A stretch of DNA of 64,000 nt from Stackebrandtia albiflava. GTDB taxonomy: Bacteria; Actinomycetota; Actinomycetes; Mycobacteriales; Micromonosporaceae. Location of the stretch: contig NZ_VLLL01000005.1 of assembly GCF_007994225.1 (NCBI RefSeq), positions 314,359 through 378,358 on the forward strand, in the 5' to 3' direction. The position numbers and the translations under genes were made by a program. The notes below the pieces were generated by a model, which made no database searches, was not told the DNA's origin, and was given only the letters and a program-made list of their open reading frames with translations. Of this stretch, positions 7,855-16,029 are shown one piece after another; position 1 is the first letter of the stretch; every line of letters starts with the position of its first letter.

Positions 7855-8298
7855 ATGACTGACGCGGCAAAGGCACGCAGAATGACCGGGCGGCTCAAGG
7901 AGCTGACGGCCACGGCCATTCGCCAGCACGTGAAGGACCCACGTCTGGGCATGGTCACCATCACCGACGCCCGGCTGACCCCGGACTTCCGGGAGGCGAC
8001 GATCTTCTACACCGTGTTCGGTGACGACGACGCGCACAAGTCCGCCGCGGCCGCACTCGACAGCGCCAAGGGGCTGCTGCGTACCCGCGTCGGGCGCGCG
8101 CTCGGCCTGCGGCACTCGCCGTCGCTGACCTTCGTCGCCGACCGGTTGCCCGACCAGGCCAACCACATCGACGACCTGCTGGCGCGGGCCGCCGACGCCG
8201 ACGCCCGGGTCCACCAGATCGCCGCGGGCGCGCGCTACGCGGGTGAGGCCAACCCGTACAAGACGACCGAGGACGACGAGGACCCCGACGTCCGCTGA
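7855..8298 (+). CDS. rbfA: Ribosome-binding factor A
   Basis: 147 residues from ATG 7855 (MTDAAKARRMTGRLKE), with AGGAAGAGG upstream. The KH-type fold is recognisable: the helix RLKELTATAIRQHVKDPRLG, strand MVTITDARLTPDFREATIFY and the LRTRVGRALGLRHSPSLTFV segment. RbfA binds the 30S subunit and assists 16S rRNA 5'-end maturation and cold adaptation. The acidic C-terminal tail (TTEDDEDPDVR) is typical of actinobacterial versions. It is co-transcribed with the DUF503 gene and followed by a strong 15-bp terminator. Confidence 0.95.
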   Translation: MTDAAKARRMTGRLKELTATAIRQHVKDPRLGMVTITDARLTPDFREATIFYTVFGDDDAHKSAAAALDSAKGLLRTRVGRALGLRHSPSLTFVADRLPDQANHIDDLLARAADADARVHQIAAGARYAGEANPYKTTEDDEDPDVR

Positions 8299-8318
8299 CC
8301 GAGGTCGAACGAGAGGCC

Positions 8319-8354
8319 GGACGGGCCGGGTGGGACGTACCACCCGGCCCGTCC
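8319..8354 (+). terminator. Strong hairpin terminator after rbfA
   Basis: Perfect 15-bp stem, arms 8319-8333 and 8340-8354, six-base loop, about 20 bases after the rbfA stop. Confidence 0.65.
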
Positions 8355-8479
8355 GCGTGAGCCCGCGATCTCCCGAAGTCCCCGGACACGGTCGGACGAC
8401 GCCCGGAGCCACCCGGATCCGGCGGGATGCCGGTTCCGGGACGACGACGGCCGAGAGTCCCGCGTAAGGGGCGTAACTG

Positions 8480-8508
8480 TTGTCGACCATTACGGTCTGT
8501 GGCAGGAT
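8480..8508 (+). promoter_or_regulatory. Promoter of the MATE gene (leaderless)
   Basis: TTGTCG (8480-8485), 17-bp spacer, CAGGAT (8503-8508). The expected transcription start coincides with the GTG start codon at 8515, so the message is probably leaderless. No ribosome-binding site is visible. Confidence 0.45.
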
Positions 8509-8514
8509 GGCCCG

Positions 8515-9846
8515 GTGACCACCCCCGCCCCCGCGCACTCACCGGCCGGCCTGCGCCGTATCACCGCCCTCGCGATCCCCGCCCTGGTGGTACTGGCCGC
8601 CGAACCGCTCTACATCCTCGTCGACACCGCCGTCGTCGGGCACCTCGGCCGGATACCGCTGGCGGCCCTCGCCCTGGGCGGCGGTGTGATGTCGGTCGCC
8701 GGGTGGATCGGCGTCGTGCTCGCCTACGGGACCACCGGACGGGTCGCCCGCCGTTTCGGAGCGGGGCAACGCGCGGAGGCCGTCGCCGAGGGCGTCCAGG
8801 GCTCCTGGCTGGCGGTGCTCGGCGGAGCCGTCATGATCGCCGTCGTCCAGTTGTTCGCCGGGCCGCTCACCCGCGCCCTCGCCGGCGGTGGAGCCGAGGG
8901 CGCCGAGATCGCCGCGGCGGCCGAGAGCTGGTTGCGGATCGCGGTGTTCGGCGCCCCGTTCCTGCTGCTGGCGATGGCCGGGCAGGGCTGGATGCGGGGC
9001 GTGCAGGACACCAGGCGCCCCATGTACATCGTGCTGGCCGCCAGCATCGGTTCGGCGATACTGGCACCGATCCTGGTGTACCCCGTCGGTCTGGGCCTCA
9101 TCGGCTCGGCGATCGCCAACGTCGTGGCCCAGGCGGTGTCGGGCACCCTCTTCATCCGCGCCCTGGCCGTCGAGGGCGTGTCACTCCGCCCGCGCTGGAA
9201 CGTCGTGCGACGGCAACTCTCACTCAGCCGTGACCTGGTCATCCGGGGCGGCGCCTTCCAACTGTGCTTCATCTCCGCCGCCGCGGTCGCCGCCCGCTTC
9301 GGCGCCGCCGCGCTGGCCGCCCACCAGATCGGGTTGCAGTTGTGGTTCTTCGCCGCCCTGGCGTTGGACGCCGTCGCGATCGCCGCGCAGGCGTTGATCG
9401 GGGCGGAACTCGGCGGCGGCGACATCGCGCGCGCCAAGGACACCGCGCGCCGGATCGGCTGGATCGGCCTGGGATACGGCGTCTTCTTCGCCGTCCTGGT
9501 CGGTATCGGCGCCCCGTTCCTGCCCGGCCTGTTCTCACCCGATCCCGAGGTGGCTGATCAGGCGGCGGTGCTGTGGCCGTGGTTCATCGGGCTGCTGCCC
9601 GTCGCCGGGGTGGTGTTCGCGCTCGACGGCGTGTTCATCGGCGCCGGTGACGTGGCGTTCATGCGGAACATGACGGTGCTGGCCGCGCTGGTCGGCTTCC
9701 TGCCGCTGATCTGGTTGACCTACGCCTTCGACGCCGGACTGGGCGGCATCTGGGCCGGGCTCTCGGCCTTCATCGTCGTCCGGTTGCTGGCACTGTTGTG
9801 GCGGTTGCGATCGGGGACGTGGGCGATCGCCGGCGCCGAACGCTGA
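8515..9846 (+). CDS. MATE family multidrug/cation efflux transporter (DinF-like)
   Basis: 443 residues with twelve hydrophobic segments in two related halves, the hallmark of MATE exporters. The N-terminal signature LAIPALVVLAAEPLYILVDT with VVGHLG and the second-half counterpart starting near GGAFQLCFISAAAVAARFGA are clear. It belongs to the DinF-like branch, which in actinobacteria usually lies near rbfA and a DHH phosphoesterase; the DHH gene is absent here. It is an integral membrane H+ or Na+ antiporter for organic cations. The start is GTG 8515, apparently leaderless. Confidence 0.92.
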   Translation: MTTPAPAHSPAGLRRITALAIPALVVLAAEPLYILVDTAVVGHLGRIPLAALALGGGVMSVAGWIGVVLAYGTTGRVARRFGAGQRAEAVAEGVQGSWLAVLGGAVMIAVVQLFAGPLTRALAGGGAEGAEIAAAAESWLRIAVFGAPFLLLAMAGQGWMRGVQDTRRPMYIVLAASIGSAILAPILVYPVGLGLIGSAIANVVAQAVSGTLFIRALAVEGVSLRPRWNVVRRQLSLSRDLVIRGGAFQLCFISAAAVAARFGAAALAAHQIGLQLWFFAALALDAVAIAAQALIGAELGGGDIARAKDTARRIGWIGLGYGVFFAVLVGIGAPFLPGLFSPDPEVADQAAVLWPWFIGLLPVAGVVFALDGVFIGAGDVAFMRNMTVLAALVGFLPLIWLTYAFDAGLGGIWAGLSAFIVVRLLALLWRLRSGTWAIAGAER

Positions 9847-9950
9847 ACCGGAGTCCGTCCACCGAGACCGGGAACACGCTCCGGCCGGGAAGCCGCCGAC
9901 CCGCTCGGGACTTGTTCGGGATACACCCGAACCGTTCGAGAGTGGGAACC

Positions 9951-10844
9951 ATGACAGACGTGAACCATCCGCCGCGCGGCGTCGCCGCACTCCACCCCGG
10001 ACTCGCCGGTGGCGCCGCCGACCCGGTGCGCTACCTGGCGCGGACCGGCCATCCCGAACCGGCGCGCGCCGACACGGCCACGCTGCGGTCCCTGCAGGCC
10101 GCCCACATGTCGGCGATACCGTTCGAGAACCTGGCCATACCGCTGGGAGCCGGCGTCGACGTGGACCCCGCCGCGATCACCGCGAAACTGGTGGACCGCC
10201 GCCGGGGCGGTTACTGCTACGAGCACAACCTGCTGTTCGGCGGGGTCCTGGAACGGCTGGGCTACAAGGTGAGCCTGCTGGGCGCGCGGGTGCGGATGGG
10301 CAGTGAGAAGGTCCGGCCCGTCAGCCACGCCGCACTTCTGGTCGAAGTGGACGGTGAACCCCTGCTCACCGACGTCGGCTTCGGAGCGGACGGGCTGCGC
10401 GCCCCGATGCCGCTCCGGGACGGGGAGGTCGTCGAACAGGACGGTTGGCGATACCGGCTCGACCACGTCGACGGGGAATGGCTGCTGAGCTCGTGGCGAC
10501 CGGAGGGTTGGCTCACCCTCTACGGCTTCTCCCACCGGCCTCAGTACCCGGTGGACTACGAGGTGTACAACCACTACACCGCGACCCACCCGTCCTCGGT
10601 GTTCGTGGGACGCCTGGTGGCACAACGTTCGACCCCCTCGACGCGGTACAGCCTGGTGAACACGACCTTCGCCACCGTGAACCCTCGGTTCGAGAGGAGC
10701 GAGGAACAGGTGGCGCCGGACCGGATTCCCGGCCTGCTGCGCGAGGTGTTCGGGATCGAGTTGGACGACGAGGAGTCGGCCGTCCTGGTCGGTGTGGCGG
10801 AACGGCTCGCCGCCGCCCGCCCGGAGGTGGTGGATCAGGCGTGA
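9951..10844 (+). CDS. nat: Arylamine N-acetyltransferase
   Basis: 297 residues from ATG 9951. The catalytic triad of the NAT family is intact: Cys89 in RGGYCYEHN, His126 in SHAALLVEV and Asp141 in LLTDVGFG. Length matches the family (about 280 residues). The enzyme acetylates arylamines, hydrazines or amide-synthase substrates with acetyl-CoA in the cytoplasm; in actinomycetes relatives also close ansamycin rings, but no such cluster is near. It starts about 100 bp after the MATE exporter on the same strand. It converges with the P1 peptidase gene. Confidence 0.92.
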   Translation: MTDVNHPPRGVAALHPGLAGGAADPVRYLARTGHPEPARADTATLRSLQAAHMSAIPFENLAIPLGAGVDVDPAAITAKLVDRRRGGYCYEHNLLFGGVLERLGYKVSLLGARVRMGSEKVRPVSHAALLVEVDGEPLLTDVGFGADGLRAPMPLRDGEVVEQDGWRYRLDHVDGEWLLSSWRPEGWLTLYGFSHRPQYPVDYEVYNHYTATHPSSVFVGRLVAQRSTPSTRYSLVNTTFATVNPRFERSEEQVAPDRIPGLLREVFGIELDDEESAVLVGVAERLAAARPEVVDQA

Positions 10845-10888
10845 AACCGCCCGCCCGGTCAGCGACGGCCAGCCGGTTCCCGGCCCGT

Positions 10889-11737
10889 TCAGCCGGAGTC
10901 GGCCGCCGCCCGGATGGCGCGGGACACGGCGACGACCGCGGTCGCCCGCACGACGTCGACGTCGGCCTCGCGTCGCCCGGTGGCGGCGGCGATGAACGCG
11001 TCACCGTCGGCGGTGGTGTGGGGCGGCGAGATCGTCCGGGCGAGGCCGTCGTGGCTCCCCTGCGCGACCAGTAGGCAACCGGTCTTGTCGAGGCGGGCGT
11101 CGGTCACCACGATTCCGATGACGGTGTTGCCGAACTGGCGCCGTGGTGGGATCTCCAGTACGGCCGCCATGCCGTCGCCGTCGTGGTCTACGTCGCCGAC
11201 CGCGTTCACCGCCACGATCGCCGTCACGGCGGCCGCGTCGGTGGCCACGGTGGCGATTCCGAGTCCGGCAGGCCGGGTGCCCTCGGGGCCGCGCAGTTTG
11301 CCGACGGTGGCGCCGGTGCCGGCGCCGATCCGGCCTGCCTGGAACGGTTCCCCGGTGGCGGCCAGGCACGCGGCGTACCCCTGCTCGGGACCCGGCCGGA
11401 CCGAGGCGTCCCCGACGGTGAGGTCGAACAGGCCGAGGGCGGGCACGATGGGCACCGGTCCGGCGGGGGTGACGACTCCGCGGCCGCGCTCCTCGCAGTA
11501 GCGCATCACGCCGTCCGCCGAGGCGAGCCCGAACGCCGAGCCGCCGGTGAGGACGGCGGCGTCGACGTGGGCGACGGTGCGATGTGGAGCGAGCAGTGCC
11601 AGTTCCCGGGTGGCGGGCGCGCCACCGCGCACCTCGGCCGACGCGGTGGTTTCCTCCGGGAACAGGACGACCGTGCAGCCGGTGCGGGCCACCGGGTCCG
11701 TCCAATGGCCGACACGCACTCCGGGGAAGTGGGACAT
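10889..11737 (-). CDS. P1 family peptidase (S58, NylC-like)
   Basis: 282 residues from ATG 11737. The protein opens FPGVRVGHWTDPVARTGCTV and contains LTGGSAFGLASADGV and IGAGTGATVGK, all signatures of the P1/S58 autoprocessing hydrolases (DmpA, NylC). The processing site Asn204-Thr205 in GNTVIG predicts self-cleavage with Thr as the new N-terminal nucleophile, as in the 6-aminohexanoate-oligomer hydrolase branch. The natural substrate is probably an amide or small peptide. A second, more DmpA-like member lies at 62618. It is cytoplasmic, with no signal peptide. Confidence 0.88.
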   Translation of the reverse strand: MSHFPGVRVGHWTDPVARTGCTVVLFPEETTASAEVRGGAPATRELALLAPHRTVAHVDAAVLTGGSAFGLASADGVMRYCEERGRGVVTPAGPVPIVPALGLFDLTVGDASVRPGPEQGYAACLAATGEPFQAGRIGAGTGATVGKLRGPEGTRPAGLGIATVATDAAAVTAIVAVNAVGDVDHDGDGMAAVLEIPPRRQFGNTVIGIVVTDARLDKTGCLLVAQGSHDGLARTISPPHTTADGDAFIAAATGRREADVDVVRATAVVAVSRAIRAAADSG

Positions 11738-11940
11738 GCCGCCAGCTTAGAACCCGGCTCCGCCGTTCGCCGTTCGCCGTGGCGGGCCCGGGGCAACCCG
11801 TCTGGCCCACTCCGTCGAAGCCGGGCGACATCGATGTGGAGACGGCCGGACCGACGCCGCGGTCCGCCGGCTTCGTCGAATGTTTCCCAGATTCCGGGAA
11901 AACTTAGGCAACATTCGGGACCGGCGTTAGTGTGGTGGCG

Positions 11941-11982
11941 ATGCGTTACGTATTCATCCTTCCCAGCCGCGGCGGGACCTGA
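11941..11982 (+). CDS. Putative 13-residue leader peptide MRYVFILPSRGGT
   Basis: An ATG mini-ORF of 13 codons ending in TGA. A weak -10 (TAGTGT, 11928-11933) lies 7 bp before the ATG, which would make it leaderless. Its last codons (SRGG) encode one arm of a hairpin that is mutually exclusive with a second hairpin downstream. This is the layout of a transcription or translation attenuator. No direct evidence of expression; the peptide matches nothing I recognise. Confidence 0.3.
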   Translation: MRYVFILPSRGGT

Positions 11983-12049
11983 CCGACAGGCCGACTCCCC
12001 GCCGCGGTGTCGACCGTGTCGGTCCACCGTCTCGACGGTGCGGGGAGTC
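11967..12049 (+). promoter_or_regulatory. Two mutually exclusive hairpins, putative attenuator
   Basis: Hairpin A pairs CCGCGGCGGG (11967-11976) with 11998-12007. Hairpin B pairs GACTCCCCGC (11993-12002) with GCGGGGAGTC (12040-12049). The two share bases 11998-12002, so only one can form. A ribosome on the mini-ORF at 11941-11982 would cover the 5' arm of A and favour B. B also buries a GGGGAG ribosome-site-like run before a tiny frame at 12051. No U-tract follows, so it is not a classical terminator. Confidence 0.4.
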
Positions 12050-12124
12050 GATGACGAAACTCCGGTGATCCCGGTTCGGCTCTCCGCGATGACGACTTCG
12101 AAACTTCACGCGAGGAGTACCACC

Positions 12125-12229
12125 ATGTCTCAGTACACCGCCACCACCGAAACGACCGCCCGCTCCGAGGATGAGGCCCGCGAGGAGGCGCGCCGGGCAC
12201 TGCAGGAGTCGATGAACCGCCGGCAGTAG
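12125..12229 (+). CDS. Small acidic/basic helical peptide, 34 residues, unknown
   Basis: ATG 12125 is preceded by a good ribosome site, GAGGAG (12112-12117), seven bases upstream. An in-frame ATG at 12089 would add 12 residues but has no ribosome site. The peptide starts MSQYTATTETTARSEDEAR and then alternates acidic and basic residues with alanine, predicting one amphipathic helix. No signal peptide, cysteine or known domain. It lies between the structured leader and the cysteine-rich peptide gene, so the two may work together. I do not recognise a family; it was below the usual length cut-off for gene callers. Confidence 0.45.
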   Translation: MSQYTATTETTARSEDEAREEARRALQESMNRRQ

Positions 12230-12263
12230 GCGTGTGTCCGTCTGTCCACCACGGACTTATGCA

Positions 12264-12292
12264 TTGACGTCACTCGATCCGCATGGGATACT
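12264..12292 (+). promoter_or_regulatory. Promoter of the cysteine-rich peptide gene
   Basis: TTGACG (12264-12269), 17-bp spacer, GATACT (12287-12292). Transcription would begin near 12299, giving a leader of about 50 bases before ATG 12352. Confidence 0.5.
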
Positions 12293-12351
12293 CCGTAGGC
12301 GCGGAAACGGAACCGCGCCAACGGGAATCGTTTACACGGAACGAGAGACAC

Positions 12352-12576
12352 ATGCGTACGATCACACGACTGTCCCATGCCGTCGGAGACCGCATCCTCA
12401 ACCGGCTGGTGCCCGCCGCGACAGCGGGCGCCTGCTGCGACCTGTTCGGCAAGTGCAACTGGACCACCGACGGCTGCGGATGCAGTGGTGGATACCAGTA
12501 CATGCGCGAGGTCTGTGTCACCTGCGACTGCAAACTGCGGTATTCGGCGTGCTACCGGACCAGCGCGTTCTGCTGA
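12352..12576 (+). CDS. Cysteine-rich small peptide, possible modified or secreted peptide
   Basis: 74 residues from ATG 12352. Residues 1-26 (MRTITRLSHAVGDRILNRLV plus PAATAG) form a basic amphipathic leader-like segment ending in an alanine-rich, cleavage-like site. Residues 27-74 carry ten cysteines in 48 residues, with CxC pairs (GCGC, TCDC) and aromatic residues between them. The split into a leader and a Cys-rich core suits a disulfide-rich or post-translationally modified peptide. No maturation enzyme gene is adjacent. It has its own promoter and a perfect 16-bp terminator. Similar short Cys-rich frames occur in actinobacteria without known function; that is recollection, not a search result. 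Confidence 0.55.
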   Translation: MRTITRLSHAVGDRILNRLVPAATAGACCDLFGKCNWTTDGCGCSGGYQYMREVCVTCDCKLRYSACYRTSAFC

Positions 12577-12583
12577 CCGAGAC

Positions 12584-12619
12584 CGACGGCCGCCACCGGA
12601 GAACCGGTGGCGGCCGTCG
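12584..12619. terminator. Bidirectional hairpin terminator
   Basis: Perfect 16-bp stem, arms 12584-12599 and 12604-12619, with a four-base AGAA loop. It separates the cysteine-rich peptide gene from the convergent tricorn-like protease gene. Confidence 0.7.
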
Positions 12620-12624
12620 CCGTG

Positions 12625-15600
12625 TCAGCGGGGTGGCAGTGTGCCGGGCTTCAGGTTCGGCCGGGCGCTCAGCCGAGGCCGCTGGTCACCGTGACGTTCC
12701 ACGAGTGCCAGCGCCTCCTCGATGCCGCGCCGCAACTGCGGATCCACCCCGGCGGCGTGGTCCTGCGGGGCGAAGTACACCTCGATGTCGGGGTCCACAC
12801 CGTGGTTCTCCAACCCGTACCCGACGTCGTCGAGGTGCATCGCGACCTCCGGCTGGGTCACGAGGGTGTTGTCCGCGAGGAAGTGGCGCGGGTTGATGCC
12901 GACCGTTCCGCCCCAGGTGCGGGTGCCGATGAGCGGGCCCAGCCCCCGCGACCGGAAGTGATGGCTTCCCAGGTCGCCGTCGGATCCGGCGCTCTCGTTG
13001 ATCAACGCGACCATCGCCGACGACTGTGATCCCTCCGGGTACCGGAACGGTTCGGAGTGGCGGCCGACCATGAACCCGGAACGCGGGCGGGCCAACCGGT
13101 CCAGCACCTGCGAGGAGATGTGGCCGCCGCCGTTGTATCGCAGGTCCACGACCAGTCCCGGCCTGGCCTCCTCCGTCAGGATGTTGCGGATGAACTCCGA
13201 CCATCCCCCGGTCATCATGTCGGGGATGTGGATGTAGCCGAGCAGCCCGCCGCTCGCCTCGTGCACCAGCCGCCGGTTGGCCTCCACCCATTCCCGGTAC
13301 CGCAACGCCCTCTCGTCGGTGAGCGCCTTGACCTTCACGCGGCGCGGCGAGTCGGAACCGGTCTGGACGGTGAGCCAGACCTCCCTGCCGCCCAGGTCGG
13401 CCAGTCGTTCACCCGGCGACGCCTGCGGACCCACCGGCAGGCCGTCGACGGCCAGCAGGGTGTCGCCCTCCCGCACGTCGACGCCGGGACGGTTCAACGG
13501 CGAGGTGCGTTGCGGCGCCCAGCGGTCGCCGGCGAGGATCCGCGCGAACCGGTACCCGCCGGTCTGCGGGTCCACGGCGTAGTCGACGCCGAGGAATCCC
13601 TGCCGGTACGCGGGTCCCCTGCGGTGGTCCCCGAACATCTCGTAGGCGTGGGAGTTGCCCAGTTCGCCCTGCATCTCCCACAACAGGTCCGAGAACTCCG
13701 CGCGGCTGCGGACCCGCGTCGCCAACGGCGCGTATCGCCGGTAGACGTCGTCCCAGTCGTTGCCGCCGAAGTCGTCGAGCCAGAAGTGTTCCCGTTCCAG
13801 CCGCCACGCCTCCGCGAAGAGCTGCGGCCATTCGAGGTCCGGTCGTACCGACACCCTCACACGGTCGAGGTCCACCAGACCCGACTTGCGGCCCGGTTCG
13901 TCGCCTTCGGCCTTGTCGCCGGCCTTGAGCACCCGGAGCCGGTCTCCGGAGCGGCAGAGCAGCGTGGACGTGTCGGAGGACAGCCACATGTCGCCGACGT
14001 CGTCGGCGAGCCGTTCGGTCTCGCCGGTGACCAGGTCGACGCTCTGGAGGGTCCCGTCCCCCTTGGTGCCGCGCGAGAAGATGGCGTCGGAGCCGAGCGG
14101 TTTGTCCGGGTGGGACAGTACGAGGGCCTTGCCCGCGATGCCCAGCACCCGGGTGTACCTGCCGGGCGGCAGGTCGAAGGGGACGACCCGGTGGGCCAGG
14201 TCGCGGGTGTCGATCCGGAAGTCCTCCGGGGACGTGTCGTCGGCCGGTTCCCCGAGGAACGGTGCGGGAACGTCGGCGCGGAGCGCGACCGCGTAGGGAC
14301 GGGAACCCCACATCAGGGTCATGCCGAAGTCGATGTGTTGGTAACCGACCTCGAATTCGCGGTGGCCTATGAAATAGAGGTATCGCCCGCCCGGATCGAA
14401 GGACGGCTTCTCGTCGACGCGAACCCGTTCGGCGGCAAGGGTGATCTCACCGGTGACGAGTTCCAGTACGACGAGTTCGTTGTTCTCCTCGGAGACGCCC
14501 GAGTCGTTGCGGTCGATCGGCCGGGTGTAGGCGAGCCACCTCCCGTCGGGGGAGAAGGTCACGTCGGCGATGTCGCCGAACCGGCTGGAGTCCAGTTCGG
14601 ACAGAACCGGGTCGTCGCCGGACAGGTCCAACAGCAGCAGTGCCCCGGAGTGGTCGACGACGGCGAGCGCGGCCTCGGTCGGGGACGGCGTCAGGGACAC
14701 CGGCCGCCTGTCGCCCATCACCTCGATCACGCGGGGCGGCGCCGAACCGTCGTGGGACAGTTCCACCAGCACCTCCGACCGTTCCTCGTCGGATGCCGCC
14801 GCGACGAGCCGTCGCCCGCCGGCCAGCCAGGTGGGGAGCCGGTAGGCACGTGCGTCGGGATCGCCGTGCTGCCACACCGCGCCGTCGAACGGCGGGAACG
14901 TGAACAGCTTCGCGCGGGTCTCGATCGTCACCTGCGAACCGTCGGGTGTGAGGGTGGCGGTGTGCAGGTACTCCGCGGCGTCCACGTACCGGCGTGCGCG
15001 CTGCGTGTGGCTCGACGGGATACTGATGTCGAGGGCGCGGGACCCCTCGGCGGCGGGGTCGAGGACGTGGAGCGTACCGCCGCAGTGGTACACGAGCCGG
15101 GTGCCGTCTCCACCGAGTCCGCGCGCGTAGTGGTCGGTGTGGTCGGTGTGCCGCCGCAGGTCGGTGCCGTCGGGAAGGTACGAGTAGACGTTCCCCACAC
15201 CCTCGTGGTCGGACAGGAAGTACACCCTGCCGTCGATGATCTGCGGGTTCTCCACGAAGCCGTGGGGGGAGGTCATCAGGCGGTATTCGCCGTTGCCCTC
15301 GGCGTCGATCCAGAGCTGTCCGGCGGTGCCGCCGCGGTAGCGCTTCTGGTAGGCGGCGCTACGGGTGGGGTGGCCACGGGAGATGACCGACAGTCCCGAC
15401 GGGTCGGTCTGCCAGGAGAGTGCCCGGCCGAGCGGTAGGCGTTCCGGCAGTCCGCCTTCCGGCGTCACACGCCACAGGCTGAGGTCGCGGCCGTGGGGCG
15501 CCTCGGCGTTGGAGGCGTATCGCAGTGCGTCGTCGGATTCCCAGTCCACCCAACCGATCGCGGCCGCCTGGTGGGTGATCCTGACCGCGGGACCTCCGGC

Positions 15601-15819
15601 GAGTTCGCGGACGAAGAGGTCGGGTGCGCCGTCCTCCTCCGCCACGTACGCGATCCGGCGCCCGTCCGGGGATACGGCGGGATGCGCCACTGCGGCGAGC
15701 CCGTTGGTGATGCGGTGGGCCGTGCCGCCGTCGGCGGACACCTGCCACAGGTCGTCCTCCGCGACGAAGACGACGGTGTCGTGGTGGATGGTCGGGAATC
15801 TCGGGTACCCGTCGGTCAT
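12625..15819 (-). CDS. Tricorn-like protease (S41 family)
   Basis: 1064 residues, the full length of tricorn proteases. The N-terminal 600 residues form beta-propeller blades with repeated SPDGRRIAYV / SPDGRWLAYT motifs. A helical core domain follows (EAWRLEREHFWLDDFGGNDW), then a PDZ domain (about 760-830) and the S41 catalytic domain. The active site is recognisable: SH in LGNSHAYEM, nucleophile Ser946 and Asp947 in AGSDGD, and Glu1004 in YGLENHG. Tricorn is a cytoplasmic oligomeric protease that trims peptides released by the proteasome or other ATP-dependent proteases. A symmetrical repeat 20 bp upstream of the ATG may regulate it. Confidence 0.93.
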   Translation of the reverse strand: MTDGYPRFPTIHHDTVVFVAEDDLWQVSADGGTAHRITNGLAAVAHPAVSPDGRRIAYVAEEDGAPDLFVRELAGGPAVRITHQAAAIGWVDWESDDALRYASNAEAPHGRDLSLWRVTPEGGLPERLPLGRALSWQTDPSGLSVISRGHPTRSAAYQKRYRGGTAGQLWIDAEGNGEYRLMTSPHGFVENPQIIDGRVYFLSDHEGVGNVYSYLPDGTDLRRHTDHTDHYARGLGGDGTRLVYHCGGTLHVLDPAAEGSRALDISIPSSHTQRARRYVDAAEYLHTATLTPDGSQVTIETRAKLFTFPPFDGAVWQHGDPDARAYRLPTWLAGGRRLVAAASDEERSEVLVELSHDGSAPPRVIEVMGDRRPVSLTPSPTEAALAVVDHSGALLLLDLSGDDPVLSELDSSRFGDIADVTFSPDGRWLAYTRPIDRNDSGVSEENNELVVLELVTGEITLAAERVRVDEKPSFDPGGRYLYFIGHREFEVGYQHIDFGMTLMWGSRPYAVALRADVPAPFLGEPADDTSPEDFRIDTRDLAHRVVPFDLPPGRYTRVLGIAGKALVLSHPDKPLGSDAIFSRGTKGDGTLQSVDLVTGETERLADDVGDMWLSSDTSTLLCRSGDRLRVLKAGDKAEGDEPGRKSGLVDLDRVRVSVRPDLEWPQLFAEAWRLEREHFWLDDFGGNDWDDVYRRYAPLATRVRSRAEFSDLLWEMQGELGNSHAYEMFGDHRRGPAYRQGFLGVDYAVDPQTGGYRFARILAGDRWAPQRTSPLNRPGVDVREGDTLLAVDGLPVGPQASPGERLADLGGREVWLTVQTGSDSPRRVKVKALTDERALRYREWVEANRRLVHEASGGLLGYIHIPDMMTGGWSEFIRNILTEEARPGLVVDLRYNGGGHISSQVLDRLARPRSGFMVGRHSEPFRYPEGSQSSAMVALINESAGSDGDLGSHHFRSRGLGPLIGTRTWGGTVGINPRHFLADNTLVTQPEVAMHLDDVGYGLENHGVDPDIEVYFAPQDHAAGVDPQLRRGIEEALALVERHGDQRPRLSARPNLKPGTLPPR

Positions 15820-15838
15820 GTGGAAGTCTCCAAGCGAG

Positions 15839-15858
15839 TGTGAAACGGGTATTTCACA
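15839..15858 (-). promoter_or_regulatory. Inverted repeat upstream of tricorn gene
   Basis: TGTGAAA-N6-TTTCACA, a perfect 7-bp dyad, ends 20 bp before ATG 15819. It is placed to act as an operator. The spacing is four bases longer than the CRP consensus, so a CRP site is not claimed. Confidence 0.4.
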
Positions 15859-15998
15859 TTAACACCGACTGCGGCGTGGATCACTCGCTCCGGCGGCCGG
15901 AGTGGAGGGACGGACCGGGTACGCGCAGTTGAGGGGATCGGAAGACCGTGAGACCTGTGAGCACGTTCACACGCGAGTGCCCGAACGGGAAATGATGA

Positions 15999-16023
15999 CG
16001 CCCCGGCCGAAACGACCGGGGCG
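15999..16023 (-). terminator. Terminator of tRNA-Gln
   Basis: Arms CGCCCCGG (15999-16006) and CCGGGGCG (16016-16023) form a hairpin seven bases after the 3' end of the minus-strand tRNA. Confidence 0.55.
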
Positions 16024-16029
16024 GTGATG

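Noticed and set aside
5742-9846. Antibiotic biosynthetic cluster with DrrAB and MATE as self-resistance
   Set aside because: No polyketide, peptide synthetase or tailoring set is present; the genes are interspersed with ribosome-maturation genes.
11883-11901. Small inverted repeat TTTCCC/GGGAAA upstream of the peptide locus
   Set aside because: Only six bases per arm; too weak alone to call a terminator or operator.
15839-15858. CRP binding site
   Set aside because: The TGTGA/TCACA halves are separated by ten bases, not six; kept only as an unassigned dyad.
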